This document shows, in pieces, positions 25,555 to 36,025 of a DNA stretch of 64,000 nt. The notes under the pieces are model-generated. The model saw only the letters and a program-made list of their open reading frames with translations, ran no database searches and had not been told where the DNA came from. Within the stretch, counting starts at the first letter, position 1, and every line of letters starts with the position of its first letter. The position numbers and the translations under genes are program-made. The DNA is from Candidatus Contendobacter odensis Run_B_J11. GTDB lineage: Bacteria; Pseudomonadota; Gammaproteobacteria; Competibacterales; Competibacteraceae. The DNA is taken from the NCBI RefSeq assembly GCF_000531125.1, contig NZ_CBTK010000298.1, forward strand, positions 27,345-91,344, read 5' to 3'.

Positions 25555-26000
25555 TCAAACCACGGTAAGCCACCTTTTGCGCCGAAAGGCGCTATGGCGC
25601 CGCCGGAACGCCATGGTGACCTTCCAGAGGAGGGGCGTGGAGAGCGGTCTCGGGAAAATCCGGCGAGGCGAGGTGTGGTTCCGGTTGGCGCGCGGGATCC
25701 TTCGGACGCTTGCGACCCCGCCGATGCCGTGGGCGACCCAGGTTCTTGAGACGCACGCGGCCGCCTTTCGGCAACGTCTTGCGGGGACGGCCCCGCTTCC
25801 CGGTCTGCACTGTCTGGGTACACCCCCGTGTCAATCGCATCCCCTTCTAACATCCGTGGAATGAAGGTCTGGCACAACCCGTAGAGCCTCCCCGTCGGTT
25901 TCATCCCACCCCACCGGTGTTCCCACTAGGCCATCGTGTTCTTGTGCGCTCCCAGAATCCGGGCTGTCGCCCGCAGTCCCATCCCTTCTCCGGTGAGAAT
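25555..26000 (-). pseudogene. Internally deleted, frameshifted transposase remnant (IS1-like)
   Basis: Three minus-strand pieces in different frames line up with one transposase type. The first, from about 25990, reads MGLRATARILGAHKNTMA, then a stop (25925-25927), then GRLYGLCQTFIPRMLEGD. The second, beginning near 25830, reads TGKRGRPRKTLPKG and GRKRPK. The third, near 25600, reads AFRRRHSAFRRK. The helix-turn-helix start, the basic RGRPRK stretch and the late RRR-NSAFRRK segment recall IS1-related transposases that I know from other bacteria. The middle of the protein is missing. Family assignment is from memory. Confidence 0.55.
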
Positions 26001-26081
26001 TTTATGACGGATAATTCAGCCGGTGTTGTTATACCGTTTCCCGATAGGTTTTGTTCTTTGCGGAGGCCAAAAACCACCCTG

Positions 26082-26157
26082 TTCGTCATACCCGCGAAAG
26101 CGGGTATCCAGTTTTTCAGCGGCTGCCTGGATTCCTGCATTCGCGGGAATAACGAAA
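26082..26157. repeat. Dispersed palindromic repeat, copy 2
   Basis: Same structure as the copy at 7478-7550: CGTCATACCCGCGAAAGCGG at the left, GGATTCCTGC-GCGGGAAT at the right. It has one change in the right stem and ends in AATAACG rather than AATGACG. It sits between a degenerate inverted pair, ATAGGTTTT (26044-26052) and AAAACCTAT (26155-26163), inside the transposase graveyard. Confidence 0.7.
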
Positions 26158-26174
26158 ACCTATTCAGAATTGGT

Positions 26175-26336
26175 ATTAAAACAACTTTTGAGGTAAATTT
26201 AGATAGTTCTAATGTCAAAATAGAGCATATAGAAGTTGATCAAGAAGGGTATTATCGAATTACCGTTAATAGCACAGAGTGCGGGACGTATTGCCATAAA
26301 TGTGATCATTTTATTCAACGCCACCTCTTCTTGTAA
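26175..26336 (+). pseudogene. N-terminal remnant of an ISL3-like transposase
   Basis: A short frame encodes VNLDSSNVKIEHIEVDQEG, then YYRITVNSTECGTYCHKC, and is then disrupted. The segment ITVNST followed by a CxxC zinc-finger half (TYCHKC) resembles the start of ISL3-family transposases. Base composition here is much more AT-rich than in neighbouring genes, which fits foreign DNA. Nothing of the catalytic part remains. The assignment is tentative. Confidence 0.4.
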
Positions 26337-26490
26337 TCGTGCTACCTTGTTTCAATTTATTGATTTTAATCATTTTACTTTTCAAGCTAATTTTTGTCAT
26401 GTACAGAGAAGTGGTGGACAATGACGGGCTGGAAAATATGGAGGTGATCCGGTTAAAAGTGAATAGCATCATAGAACAGGAACTGCCCGC

Positions 26491-27417
26491 ATGACCCGCG
26501 CCGTTGTCTTCGCTTATCACCATGTCGGAGTGCGCTGCCTCAAAGTGCTGCTGGCGCATGGCGTGGATGTAGCGCTGGTGATCACTCACGCTGATAACCC
26601 CAAGGAACAGATTTGGTTTGACAGCGTGGCTGCGACGGCTGCGGATTACGATATTCCGACGATTATGCCGGACAATCCCAATACCCCGGATGAGTTGCAA
26701 CGCATTCGTGATCTCACCCCAGATTTTCTGTTTTCGTTCTATTACCGGCAGATGTTAACGCCGGAACTTCTCGCCATCGCTCCACGCGGCGCGCTCAATA
26801 TGCACGGTTCGCTGCTGCCGAAATATCGCGGGCGGGTCCCGGTCAATTGGGCGATTATTCACGGCGAGAGCGAGACTGGGGCGACGCTGCATTATATGGT
26901 GGCGAAACCCGATGCCGGCGATATTGTGGCGCAAACCCCGGTGCCGATTTTGCCCGATGACACCGCGCAAGAGGTATTTAACAAGGTAACGCTGGCCGCT
27001 GAACTTACCCTGCATCGAGCATTACCCGCATTGATCGCCGGAACAGCGCCGCGCATTGTTCAAGACCTGGCGCAGGGCAGCTACTTCTCCGGTCGCGACC
27101 CGGAAGATGGACGGATTAACTGGAATGAATCGGCGGCGCAAATTCACAATCTGGTGCGCGCAGTTGCGCCACCGTATCCGGGCGCTTTTACGACCGTGAT
27201 GGATCAGCCGGCGCGGATTTTAAGCACCCGGTTGATTGCAGTGGACTGTGGCAAGCGACCTACACCACTGCTTACTCTGGCTGATAACCGGCTGCTTGTG
27301 TATTGTGCTGATGGCGCTGTATTGCAGATCCTTACGCTGGAGATTGCTGGTGAACTTATTACACCAGCGACCCTAGTGCTGCGATTCGGCCTTGGCCCGT
27401 GGCGGATTGGGGATTGA
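26491..27417 (+). CDS. Formyltransferase, ArnA N-terminal-domain type
   Basis: This 308-residue protein corresponds to the formyltransferase half of ArnA, which transfers a formyl group from 10-formyl-tetrahydrofolate to UDP-4-amino-4-deoxy-L-arabinose. The active-site segment is NMHGSLLPKYRGRVPVNWAI with the catalytic asparagine and histidine, and the general-base aspartate lies in KPDAGDIVAQ. A C-terminal subdomain follows (about 210-305). In E. coli this domain is fused to the decarboxylase; here a stop and a terminator-like hairpin separate it from the decarboxylase gene. Other sugar formyltransferases are close relatives, so the exact substrate rests on the neighbours. Confidence 0.85.
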   Translation: MTRAVVFAYHHVGVRCLKVLLAHGVDVALVITHADNPKEQIWFDSVAATAADYDIPTIMPDNPNTPDELQRIRDLTPDFLFSFYYRQMLTPELLAIAPRGALNMHGSLLPKYRGRVPVNWAIIHGESETGATLHYMVAKPDAGDIVAQTPVPILPDDTAQEVFNKVTLAAELTLHRALPALIAGTAPRIVQDLAQGSYFSGRDPEDGRINWNESAAQIHNLVRAVAPPYPGAFTTVMDQPARILSTRLIAVDCGKRPTPLLTLADNRLLVYCADGAVLQILTLEIAGELITPATLVLRFGLGPWRIGD

Positions 27418-27437
27418 ATATCATCACGCAATTTCCT

Positions 27438-27480
27438 AGCCCCAACTCTTTCCAAGGATGAGAGGGGGCTTTTTCTTTTT
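27438..27480 (+). terminator. Intrinsic terminator-like hairpin between the formyltransferase and decarboxylase genes
   Basis: AGCCCC-AA-CTCT pairs with AGAG-GGGGCT around a short loop, followed by TTTTTCTTTTTT. It lies 20 bases after the formyltransferase stop and 24 before the next start. It would reduce read-through inside what otherwise looks like one pathway cluster. Confidence 0.65.
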
Positions 27481-27504
27481 TCAGATTTTGGACTCCTTCC
27501 CGCA

Positions 27505-28548
27505 ATGAAAAGAATCCTGATCCTCGGAGTTAACGGCTTCATCGGCCATCACTTGTCCAAGCGCATCCTGGCGAATACCGATTGGGATATTCACGGGATG
27601 GATATGCAAGACGACCGCATTCGCGATTTGACCGGCAACCCCCGCTTTCACTTCTTTGAAGGCGACATTACTATCAACCGCGAGTGGATTGAATACCATG
27701 TCAAAAAATGCGACGTGGTATTGCCGCTGGTCGCTATCGCCACGCCGGCCACCTATGTGACTGAACCGTTGCGGGTGTTTGAACTCGACTTTGAAGCCAA
27801 CCTGCCGGTGGTGCGCGCTTGCGTCAAATACCATAAGCGGCTGGTTTTTCCTTCCACGTCGGAAGTTTATGGGATGTGCGCCGACGCTGAATTTGACTCC
27901 GAAAACTCGCCGCTGGTCTATGGGCCGATTAACAAGCCGCGCTGGATTTATGCCTGTGCCAAACAAATGATGGATCGGGTCATTTGGGCTTATGGGATGG
28001 AACAAGGGTTAGATTTTACTCTGTTTCGGCCCTTCAACTGGATCGGCGCTGGTCTCGATTCAATCAATACACCGAAGGAAGGCAGTTCGCGGGTGATTAC
28101 GCAATTCCTCGGCCAGATTGTACGCGGTGAGCCGATTAAGCTGGTGGACGGTGGCGCACAACGGCGCTCGTTCACTTATGTAGACGATGGGATTGCCGCG
28201 CTGATCAAAATTATTGCCAACGTGGACGGCATCACCAGCGGCAGGATTTATAACATCGGCAATCCCGGCAATAACCTGTCGGTGCGCGAACTGGCGACGC
28301 GGATGCTGGAACTGGCGGCGGATTACCCGGAATACCGCGACAATGCGGCAAAGGTTCGGTTAATCGAAACCACGGCGCTGGATTATTACGGCAAGGGTTA
28401 TCAGGACATGCAGCAGCGAGTGCCGAACATCGCCAATACCTGCGCTGATCTCGACTGGCAGCCGACGGTGACGATGGACGATGCGCTGCGACAGATTTTC
28501 GAGGCGTACCGCGCTCATGTCGCTGACGCCAGCGCGCTGATTCAATAG
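27505..28548 (+). CDS. NAD-dependent epimerase/decarboxylase, ArnA C-terminal-domain type (UDP-glucuronate oxidative decarboxylase)
   Basis: This 347-residue short-chain dehydrogenase-fold protein matches the C-terminal half of ArnA. It has the NAD-binding motif GVNGFIGHHL at residues 8-17, then HGMDMQDDRI, PSTSEVYG, and a YACAKQMMD segment supplying the catalytic tyrosine and lysine (Y-x3-K). FTLFRPFNWIGAGLDS and GGAQRRSFTYVDDGI are very characteristic of the ArnA dehydrogenase domain. It should convert UDP-glucuronate to the 4-keto-pentose. It is followed directly by arnD, which supports the aminoarabinose route. Confidence 0.88.
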   Translation: MKRILILGVNGFIGHHLSKRILANTDWDIHGMDMQDDRIRDLTGNPRFHFFEGDITINREWIEYHVKKCDVVLPLVAIATPATYVTEPLRVFELDFEANLPVVRACVKYHKRLVFPSTSEVYGMCADAEFDSENSPLVYGPINKPRWIYACAKQMMDRVIWAYGMEQGLDFTLFRPFNWIGAGLDSINTPKEGSSRVITQFLGQIVRGEPIKLVDGGAQRRSFTYVDDGIAALIKIIANVDGITSGRIYNIGNPGNNLSVRELATRMLELAADYPEYRDNAAKVRLIETTALDYYGKGYQDMQQRVPNIANTCADLDWQPTVTMDDALRQIFEAYRAHVADASALIQ

Positions 28549-28553
28549 CCGCC

Positions 28554-29483
28554 ATGTTATCGCCCACCCTGGCGCTGAAAGTAGATGTGGACACCCTGCG
28601 CGGGACGCTGGAAGGCGTACCACGATTGGTTGAAACGTTCCAGCGCCACCAAACCGACGCGACATTTTTATTCAGCCTCGGTCCCGATCATACCGGCTGG
28701 GCAATCAAGCGGGTATTTCGGCGCGGGTTTCTCGGCAAGGTCAAACGAACCTCGGTGATCGAACACTATGGCCTGAAAACACTGCTCTATGGGACGTTAT
28801 TGCCCAGCCCGGATATTGGCCGGCGGGCGGCGGGAGTGATGCAGGCGGTGCGCGATACCGGTTTCGAGACCGGTATTCACTGCTGGGATCATGTGCGGTG
28901 GCAGGATCATGTGGTCAACGCAAACGCTGAGTGGACGGCTGCTCAGATGCGCTTGGCGACCGACCGCTTTAGCGAGATTTTCGGCGCGACGGCGTGCGTC
29001 CATGGCGCTGCGGGCTGGCAAATGAACGGCCATGCGCTGCGGCTCAGCGAATCCCTGGGCTTTGCCTATGATTCTGACGCACGCGGAACCCATCCTTTTT
29101 TACCGGTGGTGGACGGGATAACGATCCGTTGTCCCCAGTTTCCGACCACGCTACCGACGCTGGATGAATTGATTGGGATGAACGGAGTCACGCCGGATAA
29201 CGTCGCCGACCGACTGCTGGCGTTGACTCAGACGGTGTCGGCCACCGGCCATGTTTTTACGCTCCATGCCGAACTCGAAGGCATGAAATTCCTGCCGGTA
29301 CTCAATCAGCTTCTCAGCGGATGGCGCGCTCAAGGGTATCGCCTTGGCGCATTACGGTCGCTGGCCGCCGCGACGGCATTGGATGCTTTACCGCGCCATG
29401 AACTCATCTACGGCAGCGTACCGGGTCGAACCGGCACATTGCTGGTTCAGGGGCCGGCTTCTCTCACTACCCGACAGAGTTAA
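28554..29483 (+). CDS. arnD: 4-deoxy-4-formamido-L-arabinose-phosphoundecaprenol deformylase
   Basis: This 309-residue polysaccharide-deacetylase-fold enzyme removes the formyl group from the undecaprenyl-linked sugar in lipid A modification. Signatures are the opening ALKVDVDTLRGTLEGVPRL, FLFSLGPDHTGWAIKR, the metal-site region TGIHCWDHVRWQDH and the late VFTLHAELEGMKF. The metal-binding aspartate and histidines are present. It begins six bases after the decarboxylase stop and its end is three bases before the next gene, so they form one unit. arnB, arnC and arnT are not in the window. Confidence 0.9.
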   Translation: MLSPTLALKVDVDTLRGTLEGVPRLVETFQRHQTDATFLFSLGPDHTGWAIKRVFRRGFLGKVKRTSVIEHYGLKTLLYGTLLPSPDIGRRAAGVMQAVRDTGFETGIHCWDHVRWQDHVVNANAEWTAAQMRLATDRFSEIFGATACVHGAAGWQMNGHALRLSESLGFAYDSDARGTHPFLPVVDGITIRCPQFPTTLPTLDELIGMNGVTPDNVADRLLALTQTVSATGHVFTLHAELEGMKFLPVLNQLLSGWRAQGYRLGALRSLAAATALDALPRHELIYGSVPGRTGTLLVQGPASLTTRQS

Positions 29484-29485
29484 TT

Positions 29486-31087
29486 ATGCCGATCAATAGC
29501 CTCAAGCTTTTTCCTGTGAATAAGGTTTTGATCGCTATATTGGCGATTGTAGTGATAGCGGTACTCATACTTTTCATCACGCTATCGCTTTTTGACTATC
29601 CATCCGCCGATGATTTTTGTTATGCCGCCAAGGCCAAACAACTGGGTTTTATCGAGGCGCAGGTGTTCTGGTACCAACACTGGTCGGGCCGCTACACGCT
29701 GAATCTGGTCTATACCGCATTTACCCTGTCAGGGGATATTTTCAAAATCTACCGCTTCCCACCGATTATTCTTCTAGTATCTACGTGGCTGGGCTTTGCT
29801 TTTCTGACTGCGAAAATTACCCAAAGTAAGCTCTCGATACCTCTGGTTTTTCTTTTGGGAGGGGTATGCACGATACTGTTCATCGCCGGCGCTCCAGATG
29901 TTGCCCAGACCTTCTATTGGCCGGGCGGCAGCTTTACTTACCAAATACCCAATGTCCTCTTTGTTTTTCTGCTGGGCTTGCTGATTTGGCGGGAGACTAC
30001 AGCAAAAAATAGCCTCCTGTAAATTTTCCTGTGATGGCGATGATTTGCGGCCTGGGCTAGAACATCGGCTTCATCTAACTCTTTGATCTTGCTGAGAGGT
30101 GTGCGTTGTACTCACCCAACCCGTCGTGCGAATCACAGGAAAATTTACAGGAGGAAAAATAGCAACCTGCGAATACTGCTTTTTCTTCTTTCCGGCTTAT
30201 TAGTGATTATCATTATTGGCGCCAATGAAGTATCGTTAGCGCTAACCGTTACTCTCCTTGGTGGGGGTGTGATTTATTCGCTGTGGATGCGGCGGGACTC
30301 TGGCGTTTTCTGGATCGGGTTGCTGATGATCGCCATTGGCGCAGTGCTGGTCAGTGTGCTGGCGCCAGGCAACTACCAGCGTTACGCCGACATCGCGCAT
30401 GATGAAACCACGCTACGTCCCTCCGCCTGGCTGGCAGCAGGTCTTTATTTACCTTGGGTGACACTACGGTTCCTGTATTGGCTTTCCAATCCAGGCGTGT
30501 GGGCGTCGGCGGTTATTCTGCTGGCAACTACATTCCATTTCGCCAGAACACAGCTTTATATCAATGGAAAATTCAAGCGGTGGTTTCTGGCGCTGCCCGC
30601 GCTCTGGATCAGCATGATTTTCATCCTCAGCGCACTTGGTTTTCTAATTAACCACCATCCATTACCGGAGCGGGCAGAAAGCGTGGTTTATCTGTTATTC
30701 CTGCTCGGTTGGTATCCCTCATTTATCATCCTGGCTCATTTTCTGATTGGGGATAAAACCCAGCTTGACAATAACCATAACCGTCTGATCCTGCCAGCGA
30801 TGGTATTGCTACTCATCAGCCTGCTGGGAGCGCCCAATATCTTTGAGGCTTATAAAGATGTGTACCGGGGTTATCGCTACGCTGGGGAGATGCGCGAAAG
30901 GATTAATACGATCCAGGCCGCCAAGAATCGGGGAGAAACAAAAATCGTGGTTGCCAGCGTCTCCAGACCACCGAGAACGCTATTCGCCACTGATCTCGAA
31001 ACCGACCCGCGCAATTTTAGAAACACCTGTATGAGTGAATATTTCGGCATCGAGTCCATCCGGCTCGGTTCATCAACACCGCCTTAA
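29486..31087 (+). pseudogene. Polytopic membrane protein gene (glycosyltransferase-like, DUF6056-type) interrupted by a 142-bp MITE
   Basis: The first part (29486-30022) encodes 178 residues with several membrane helices and DYPSADDFCYAAKAK followed by WSGRY, the pattern of large bacterial membrane glycosyltransferase-like proteins. It ends at a stop located inside an inserted element. The frame resumes at 30155 and runs to 31087 with seven or more helices. Removing the element and one copy of its 8-bp target duplication restores one frame, reading ...TTAKNSNLRILLF, and gives a protein of about 483 residues. The gene directly follows arnD, so the intact product may have served in glycan or lipid A decoration. 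The two halves are probably not functional unless the second part is translated separately. Confidence 0.8.
30013..30154. mobile_element. 142-bp MITE with 23-bp perfect inverted ends and 8-bp target duplication
   Basis: Both ends are the same 23 bases as perfect inverted repeats (30013-30035 and 30132-30154), beginning CCTCCTGTAAATTTTCCTGT. The element is flanked by AAAAATAG at 30005-30012 and 30155-30162. It holds no gene; element plus one duplication equals 150 bases, so the reading frame phase is kept, but a TAA in the left end stops translation. No partner element is in the window; the family is not identified. Confidence 0.9.
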
Positions 31088-31098
31088 TGCGCTGTAAC

Positions 31099-31120
31099 CT
31101 GCGGCTGGCATCAGCCGCAG
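31099..31120. terminator. Perfect hairpin between convergent genes
   Basis: CTGCGGCTG pairs with CAGCCGCAG around a GCAT loop, between the end of the membrane-protein gene and the end of ureC. It has no long T-run on either strand, so termination strength is uncertain, but the position suits a shared bidirectional terminator. Confidence 0.45.
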
Positions 31121-31127
31121 ACTGGTT

Positions 31128-32851
<1,724 letters not shown>

Positions 32852-32855
<4 letters not shown>

Positions 32856-33169
32856 GGCTTGGCCTCCAGCGATCCCATAATTTCAGCGCGAAAACCGTAG
32901 ACTTCCCGCCCGCCTGCATAGGCGACTAATTCAACTTCACGTTCCTGGCCCGGCTCAAAGCGCACCGCAGTCCCGGCAGCGATGTCGAGCCGGTAGCCGT
33001 GCGCCCGCGCCCGGTCGAAGCGCAGGGCAGGATTGGTTTCAAAGAAGTGGTAATGCGAGCCGACCTGAATCGGGCGGTCGCCAGTGTTGGCCACCATGAG
33101 CGTAAGCGTTGGGCGTCCAACATTGAGTTCGATGTCACCCTCAGCAGTGAGCATTTCGCCGGGAATCAT
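32852..33169 (-). CDS. ureB: Urease subunit beta
   Basis: This 105-residue protein is the separate beta subunit of bacterial three-subunit ureases. It begins [19 protein letters not shown] and contains the conserved [19 protein letters not shown] and [11 protein letters not shown]. The ATG at 33169 has AGGAG eight bases upstream, better than the TTG one codon earlier. It lies 11 bases after ureA and its stop overlaps the ureC start. Confidence 0.96.
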
Positions 33170-33180
33170 CAATAATCTCC

Positions 33181-33483
33181 TCAGGGAATCGGGTGGTGGA
33201 CGGTGACCAGCTTGGTGCCGTCGGGAAAAGTCGCCTCGATTTGCACTTCCGGGATCAGTTCCGGGATGCCGTCCATCACTTCATCACGGGTCAGCAGAGT
33301 GCGACCGTAACCCATGAGGTCGGCGACGCTGCGGCCTTCCCGCGCCCCTTCCAGCAGGGCGCAGGAGAGATAGGCGACGGCTTCCGGGTAATTGAGTTTC
33401 AGGCCCTTGGCCTTGCGCCGTTCTGCCAGCAGGCCGGCGGTAAACAGCAGCAGCTTGTCTTTTTCGCGGGGCAATAATTCCAT
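33181..33483 (-). CDS. ureA: Urease subunit gamma
   Basis: This 100-residue subunit starts [20 protein letters not shown] and continues with [27 protein letters not shown] and [19 protein letters not shown], all standard for UreA. The start at 33483 gives the exact family length, although the frame is open further upstream into ureD. It completes the structural set with ureB and ureC. Confidence 0.96.
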   Translation of the reverse strand: MELLPREKDKLLLFTAGLLAERRKAKGLKLNYPEAVAYLSCALLEGAREGRSVADLMGYGRTLLTRDEVMDGIPELIPEVQIEATFPDGTKLVTVHHPIP

Positions 33484-33503
33484 AAGAACCTTCTCGTAGG
33501 TGG

Positions 33504-34376
33504 TCAGGTATTCCAGAAGCGGGAGGGACAGGCCGGGCGATTTAATATCGCTGGTCTGAGTACCTCCCATGCCAGAGTAAAAAGTCGCCGCGCCCGCACC
33601 GCCGATGGACCGAGATAGCGACCAATCAATACACCATCCAACTGAGTGACGGTTGCCAATTCTCCCGCACCCGTTGCGGGTAAAAGCGCCATGAGTTCCT
33701 CCCATCCAGCGCGAATGATGTTCACCCCGTCCGGTGGCGAACCGGCGCAAAGCAAGGTGGCGCTGACCGGCTGGTTTTGCAAACCCCATCGCGCCGCAAG
33801 CACCGGATCGCCGCCGTTATAGCGGCTATGTTCGAGATAGAGCGGCTCACCGTCGCGCCAGAGTTCAAAATTCTGGCGGTATTCGCCCGTCGTGAAAATT
33901 TCACCCGCCGCCGGGCGACCCAGACAGAGAATTTCCCAGCCGATGAAACGGGCATCGCCCTGGAGTTCAACGCGGGTGATAGCGTGGATTTTGGCGCCCG
34001 CGTAAACGATATTCTCCTGCGGCAGCCATTCCAGCACCGCGCCGGCCGCGACGGTAAGGCGCTGAGTCTGGTAAGCCATCGGGCCGGCACTGCGGTAGAA
34101 CTTGCCAGCGGCGGGAGTCGTGATCAGCGCGTGGCTGTTAGCGTCGAGCGCAGCATTGAACCGCAGTTCGTCGCCGCCGACCACGCCACCGGGGGGATGT
34201 AGAATAGCGACATGGCAAACGGCTTCACCTTCAGGATAAAACGGGCGCTGCACCTGTAAAGGGCCACGATGGAGGCATGACCCCAGGATGGTGCGCGAAC
34301 CCTGCCGCTGGAAGCCGAGCGTCAGGCAAGCCTGCCAGCCTTTCGAGGGAGTGGGAACTGTGGCCCGTAGCGGCAT
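33504..34376 (-). CDS. ureD: Urease accessory protein UreD
   Basis: This 290-residue protein is part of the chaperone complex (UreDFG) that activates urease with nickel. Characteristic parts are [50 protein letters not shown] and the [11 protein letters not shown] segment, then WLPQENIVY. The ATG at 34376 is preferred over longer frames because GGGGAAG lies upstream and the family begins here. It is the first gene of ureDABC. UreF and UreG, needed to work with it, are not in the window. Confidence 0.94.
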   Translation of the reverse strand: MPLRATVPTPSKGWQACLTLGFQRQGSRTILGSCLHRGPLQVQRPFYPEGEAVCHVAILHPPGGVVGGDELRFNAALDANSHALITTPAAGKFYRSAGPMAYQTQRLTVAAGAVLEWLPQENIVYAGAKIHAITRVELQGDARFIGWEILCLGRPAAGEIFTTGEYRQNFELWRDGEPLYLEHSRYNGGDPVLAARWGLQNQPVSATLLCAGSPPDGVNIIRAGWEELMALLPATGAGELATVTQLDGVLIGRYLGPSAVRARRLFTLAWEVLRPAILNRPACPSRFWNT

Positions 34377-34444
34377 CCGGTAGTCTTCCCCTGCGGAGTA
34401 GAATTTTTTTGCTAGGATAACAAGATAGCAAGCAGTGACTGAAC

Positions 34445-34942
34445 TTGCCGAGGAGCCGCGCAAAGACCGTGATTCCCAATGACCCTGAATTTCGATCCAA
34501 TCCCGAAGGGCTACTGTGCCTGCCCGCCGAACTCGATCATCTACCGGCATTTCTCAATCATGTTCGCCAAATTGCCGAGGTCGCTGGTATGGCTGCCGTG
34601 CAGGCATCCCGCCTGGAGCTGGCGATTGAAGAAGCGCTGGTCAATGTTTGCAACTATGCCTATATCGGTCAGACCCCGACGGGTGCGGTGCGCTGCCGGG
34701 TTGTCGTTCAGCCTGACGGCCTGCGGGTTGATATCGCGGATGAGGGGCCACCGTTCGATCCGCTGGCCCGGCCCGATCCTGATACAGCCCTCGACCTTGA
34801 TCAACGCGAACCCGGCGGTCTCGGCATCCTGCTGATCAAAAGCCTGGTGAGCGAAGTCAGCTACCGCCGCGAAGATGGCCGGAACGTGCTGACTATCAGA
34901 ATGGATAAAGCAGCGGCGGGGAAACCGGATGCTGCATCATGA
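34445..34942 (+). CDS. Anti-sigma-factor-type ATP-binding protein (RsbW-like HATPase)
   Basis: This protein of up to 165 residues has the GHKL ATPase fold of the RsbW/SpoIIAB family. The N box is LELAIEEALVNVCNYAY (about 57-73), the G1 box is VDIADEGPPFDP and the G2-like region is REPGGLGILLIKSLVSEV. Such proteins are serine kinases or binding partners of anti-anti-sigma (STAS) factors. No STAS, PP2C or sigma-factor gene is adjacent, so its partner is elsewhere. The start is uncertain: a TTG at 34445 or a GTG at 34469, the latter having GAGGAG 13 bases upstream. It is divergent from ureD. Confidence 0.82.
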   Translation: MPRSRAKTVIPNDPEFRSNPEGLLCLPAELDHLPAFLNHVRQIAEVAGMAAVQASRLELAIEEALVNVCNYAYIGQTPTGAVRCRVVVQPDGLRVDIADEGPPFDPLARPDPDTALDLDQREPGGLGILLIKSLVSEVSYRREDGRNVLTIRMDKAAAGKPDAAS

Positions 34943-34954
34943 GCATAGCTGAGA

Positions 34955-35031
34955 AGAAGGCAAACTTCGTTCGCCGCGCTCTCCATCCCCGGCTTGAAGG
35001 CCGAGGCTTTCCGCACGATTCGGGTAAAATG
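34955..35031 (+). repeat. Second copy of the IS200/IS605-like hairpin end
   Basis: This stretch of about 77 bases is nearly identical to 8887-8963: it has the GCGAACGAAG-type dyad (ACTTCGTTCGCCGCGCT), then CCATCCCCGGCTTGAAGGCC and a matching tail ending ATTCGGGTAAAA. Differences are scattered substitutions, some compensated in the stems. It stands alone between the RsbW-like gene and nadC with no transposase. Confidence 0.7.
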
Positions 35032-35151
35032 CTGAGTGTCCGCTCAGGTTATTGATCGCTGAGTTTATCAGTGATGGTCTGCGCCAACGACTGCGGTTCC
35101 CGGCATACGATGCGTGTATATTTTGCAAATCATCCCTCGCGAGAAACCACG

Positions 35152-35982
35152 ATGACCCTGCCCGATCCTAATTCCACCGTCGCCCTGGCGCTGGCCGAAG
35201 ATGTCGGCGGCGGCGATCTGACCGCCGCCCTGATTTCCGAACACGCCCAAGCGGAAGCCACCGTCATCAGCCGCGAGAACGCGGTGCTGTGCGGAATCGC
35301 CTGGTTCGACGCCGTTTTTCACCAACTCGATTCACGCATCAACACCCATTGGCAGGCGGCTGACGGCGACCGGATTGAACCCAACCAATTACTTTGCACT
35401 CTGCATGGCCCGGCCCGCGCCCTGCTGACCGGTGAACGCACCGCGCTGAATTTTCTACAAATGCTATCCAGCACTGCCACGCTGGCCCGTCGTTACGCTG
35501 ACACGGTAGCCGGCACTGGAGCCACGATCCTGGATACCCGCAAGACTCTGCCCGGTTTGCGGCTGGCGCAGAAGTACGCAGTTCGCTGCGGCGGTTGCCA
35601 GAATCACCGTATCGGTTTGTTCGACGCGGTGCTGATCAAGGAAAACCACATCATGGCCGCCGGATCGATCAGCAACGCCATTGCTGCGGCCCGCCGCCTG
35701 TACCCGGGCGTCACCGTTGAAGTCGAGGTGGAAACGCTCGCTGAACTGGACGAAGCCATCGCCGCCCGGCCCGATATTGTCATGCTGGATAATTTCGACC
35801 TGGCAACCATGGTCGAGGCAGTGAACATCACTGATAAGCGGGTCAAGCTGGAGGCGTCCGGCAATGTTAATTTCGACACGGTTCGCAACATTGCTAAAAC
35901 CGGGGTGGATTATATTTCCATTGGCGGCTTGACCAAGGACGTGCGCGCCGTGGATCTATCGATGCGCTTCAAAACTGTTTGA
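35152..35982 (+). CDS. nadC: Nicotinate-nucleotide pyrophosphorylase (carboxylating)
   Basis: This 276-residue enzyme converts quinolinate and PRPP to nicotinate mononucleotide in de novo NAD synthesis. Signatures include [13 protein letters not shown] at the start, the PRPP/quinolinate-binding segment [46 protein letters not shown] and the late [21 protein letters not shown]. The ATG at 35152 matches the family start, and GCGAG is upstream. It is convergent with the sensor/exonuclease gene after a short gap. Confidence 0.95.
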   Translation: MTLPDPNSTVALALAEDVGGGDLTAALISEHAQAEATVISRENAVLCGIAWFDAVFHQLDSRINTHWQAADGDRIEPNQLLCTLHGPARALLTGERTALNFLQMLSSTATLARRYADTVAGTGATILDTRKTLPGLRLAQKYAVRCGGCQNHRIGLFDAVLIKENHIMAAGSISNAIAAARRLYPGVTVEVEVETLAELDEAIAARPDIVMLDNFDLATMVEAVNITDKRVKLEASGNVNFDTVRNIAKTGVDYISIGGLTKDVRAVDLSMRFKTV

Positions 35983-36025
35983 AAGACGGTTAGCTGCTCG
36001 GCGAAGCGATTGATTGGATCGATTT

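Noticed and set aside
25901..26218. Frame encoding the peptide WIPAFAGMT
   Set aside because: This is the well-known spurious translation of a dispersed palindromic repeat, not a gene.
34409..34431. Short TTGCTA/TAGCAA dyad between ureD and the RsbW-like gene
   Set aside because: Six-base arms are too short to separate from chance in an AT-rich divergent promoter region.
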